Under the pieces are notes generated by a model, which saw only the letters and a list, made by a program, of their open reading frames with translations, did no database searches and was not told where the DNA came from. A DNA stretch of 64,000 bases from positions 2,170,001-2,234,000 of the forward strand of contig OZ251223.1 in NCBI GenBank assembly GCA_965240325.2. The letters run 5' to 3'. Position numbers and translations under genes: made by a program. Below, in pieces: positions 62,953 through 64,000 of this stretch. How positions within the stretch are numbered: position 1 is the stretch's first letter; each line of letters begins with the position of its first letter. This DNA comes from Rebecca billardiae RCC1528. Its lineage: Eukaryota > Haptophyta.

Positions 62953-63930
62953 ATGGCCGTCTCGTGTCTTCTCTCCATTTCCGTCGCCCTCGTGGCGTGG
63001 CACGGCGGTGCCACGCCGCGGGCCATGTCGTGCGTGTCCTCGCACGCGCGTATGACGTCCGTGGAGACGGCGCAGACGTCTGTCGAGGCACTCGCCGCCG
63101 CATGGAAGCTCGTGCGCCGCGAGGCGGATGCGCTCGAGGGCGCGCGGTACGAGATGCAGCCGACAGACCTGGCGAACGAGGCCGCTGTGTTCAAGGTGAC
63201 GGTCGTACGGAGCGTCGAGTCGCCTTCCATCGGAATCAGCCTCTTCGAGGCGGGCGCCGACGGCGACCTCGGCCTGGTCATCGTCGATGGCATCGTGGCA
63301 GGTTCGAATGCCGCGGCGCTCCCGGCCGGCTCTGTGCAGGAAGGCGACGTGCTCGTCGCGGCCGGCCTGCCGGGCAAGCCAAAGACGAGGACCGAAGGGC
63401 TCGCGTACGACGCAACGGTCAGTGTCCTTGCCGGCCTCGACCCGGCCGCCGGTGCCGTCGAGCTCGTGCTCAAGCGCGTGCGCCGCCGTCCCATGGTGGG
63501 GCTCACGCTTCAGTTCCCGCAGTCGGATGGTCGGCCCGACGCTCGCGTCGAGCTGCCGGCGGGGGCCAACCTGCGCCAGGCAATGCTCGCGCACGGCATC
63601 AAGCTGAACGACCCGCTCGCGCGGCGCTTCGACGCCGGTGTGGGCACCGGCGACTGCGGCGGCGAGGGATGCTGCTGCACGTGTGCCATGGAGGTCCTTG
63701 AGGGAGGCCAGCTGCTGAGCGCGCAGGGCACGCAGGAGGCGCAGATACTGCGCCGCTTCCCGCGCTGGCGGCTGGCGTGCAAGGCAGTGGTGGAGCGGCT
63801 CGAGGAGGATGCGGAGATGACGGTGCGTGTCACTCCGCGTGGCTGGGATGGCTTCTACGGTACGGAGGAGCGCGATGCGAACGGCAAGCAACTCATGCGC
63901 AAGGGCCAGAACTCTGACGAGCAGTATTAA
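62953..63930 (+). CDS. PDZ-like / [2Fe-2S] ferredoxin protein, PnsB3-like
   Basis: 325 residues from MAVSCLLSISVALVAWHGG, a signal-like start followed by a transit-like stretch. Residues about 80-180 contain SIGISLFEAGADGDLGLVIV and VQEGDVLVAAGLPG, a PDZ-like fold. The C-terminal part is a ferredoxin domain with cluster ligands C235, C241 and C244 (CGGEGCCCTC, spacing Cx5Cx2C) and C276 in RWRLACKAVV. This spacing and the GDCGGEG context resemble PnsB3, the ferredoxin-like subunit of the plant chloroplast NDH complex, more than photosynthetic ferredoxin. Two extra Cys lie within the first cluster loop. I infer a plastid redox or assembly role. It is divergent from the O-fucosyltransferase gene, with 182 bp between starts. 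Confidence 0.8.
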   Translation: MAVSCLLSISVALVAWHGGATPRAMSCVSSHARMTSVETAQTSVEALAAAWKLVRREADALEGARYEMQPTDLANEAAVFKVTVVRSVESPSIGISLFEAGADGDLGLVIVDGIVAGSNAAALPAGSVQEGDVLVAAGLPGKPKTRTEGLAYDATVSVLAGLDPAAGAVELVLKRVRRRPMVGLTLQFPQSDGRPDARVELPAGANLRQAMLAHGIKLNDPLARRFDAGVGTGDCGGEGCCCTCAMEVLEGGQLLSAQGTQEAQILRRFPRWRLACKAVVERLEEDAEMTVRVTPRGWDGFYGTEERDANGKQLMRKGQNSDEQY

Positions 63931-64000
63931 GCTGCTAGCTTAGGCTGCTTAGGCGGGCTATATTTACTATATTGATTGACTGCTGCTCCGATACGCTACA

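Overview
The window is nuclear DNA from a very GC-rich eukaryotic microalga. Genes carry short GT-AG introns (about 108-486 nt). Several proteins have an N-terminal signal followed by a transit-like stretch, as expected for a secondary red-type plastid. The protein set mixes photosynthetic functions (PsbP-like, PnsB3-like ferredoxin, a lumenal TPR protein) with ordinary nuclear ones. Intergenic DNA holds (TA)n tracts and small mobile elements. A haptophyte is my best guess and a pelagophyte the alternative; I cannot settle this without a search. No bacterial operons, rRNA, tRNA or CRISPR arrays were seen.

Layout. 1-7100: an eIF4E-family gene running off the left edge (minus), valyl-tRNA synthetase (plus; a (CACACG)n array fills its second intron), and a broken ubiquitin-specific protease. 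7100-8700: a 349-bp MITE-like element and AT-rich spacer. 8700-16520: an H-NOX/TIR-like fusion (minus), a SAM-domain gene, a small copy of part of the ValRS gene, a frameshifted short-chain dehydrogenase, and a DUF6817-like gene. 17090-25400: an EF-hand/pyrophosphatase fusion, a lumenal TPR protein, a small hypothetical gene, a plastid membrane protein and a Sel1-repeat protein. 25760-37800: a large secretory-pathway membrane protein, a PsbP-like gene, a zinc-finger/Tudor-like/SET/AP2 chromatin protein and a multi-pass membrane protein. 37800-44700: a 592-bp tandem duplication, an ankyrin/FG/Rae1 fusion and a 1.3-kb foldback element. 44700-47790: a divergent pair, NDUFAF6-like and peptidyl-serine galactosyltransferase-like. 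47790-55200: an LTR retrotransposon with identical 854-bp LTRs and GTCTA target duplications, nested in an older MITE relative. 55225-64000: a DOMON/copper monooxygenase, a sulfotransferase, microsatellites, a TPR/O-fucosyltransferase and a PDZ/ferredoxin protein.

Many genes are arranged as head-to-head pairs with 70-300 bp between start codons, suggesting shared promoters. The outstanding item is the gene at 8700-11189. It joins a haem/gas-sensing H-NOX domain, with proximal His105 and the YxSxR motif both at or near canonical positions, to a TIR-like domain that retains a plant-type WCxxE motif. Exon coordinates given below were deduced by eye from splice signals, reading-frame closure and family conservation. 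They have not been checked against transcripts.
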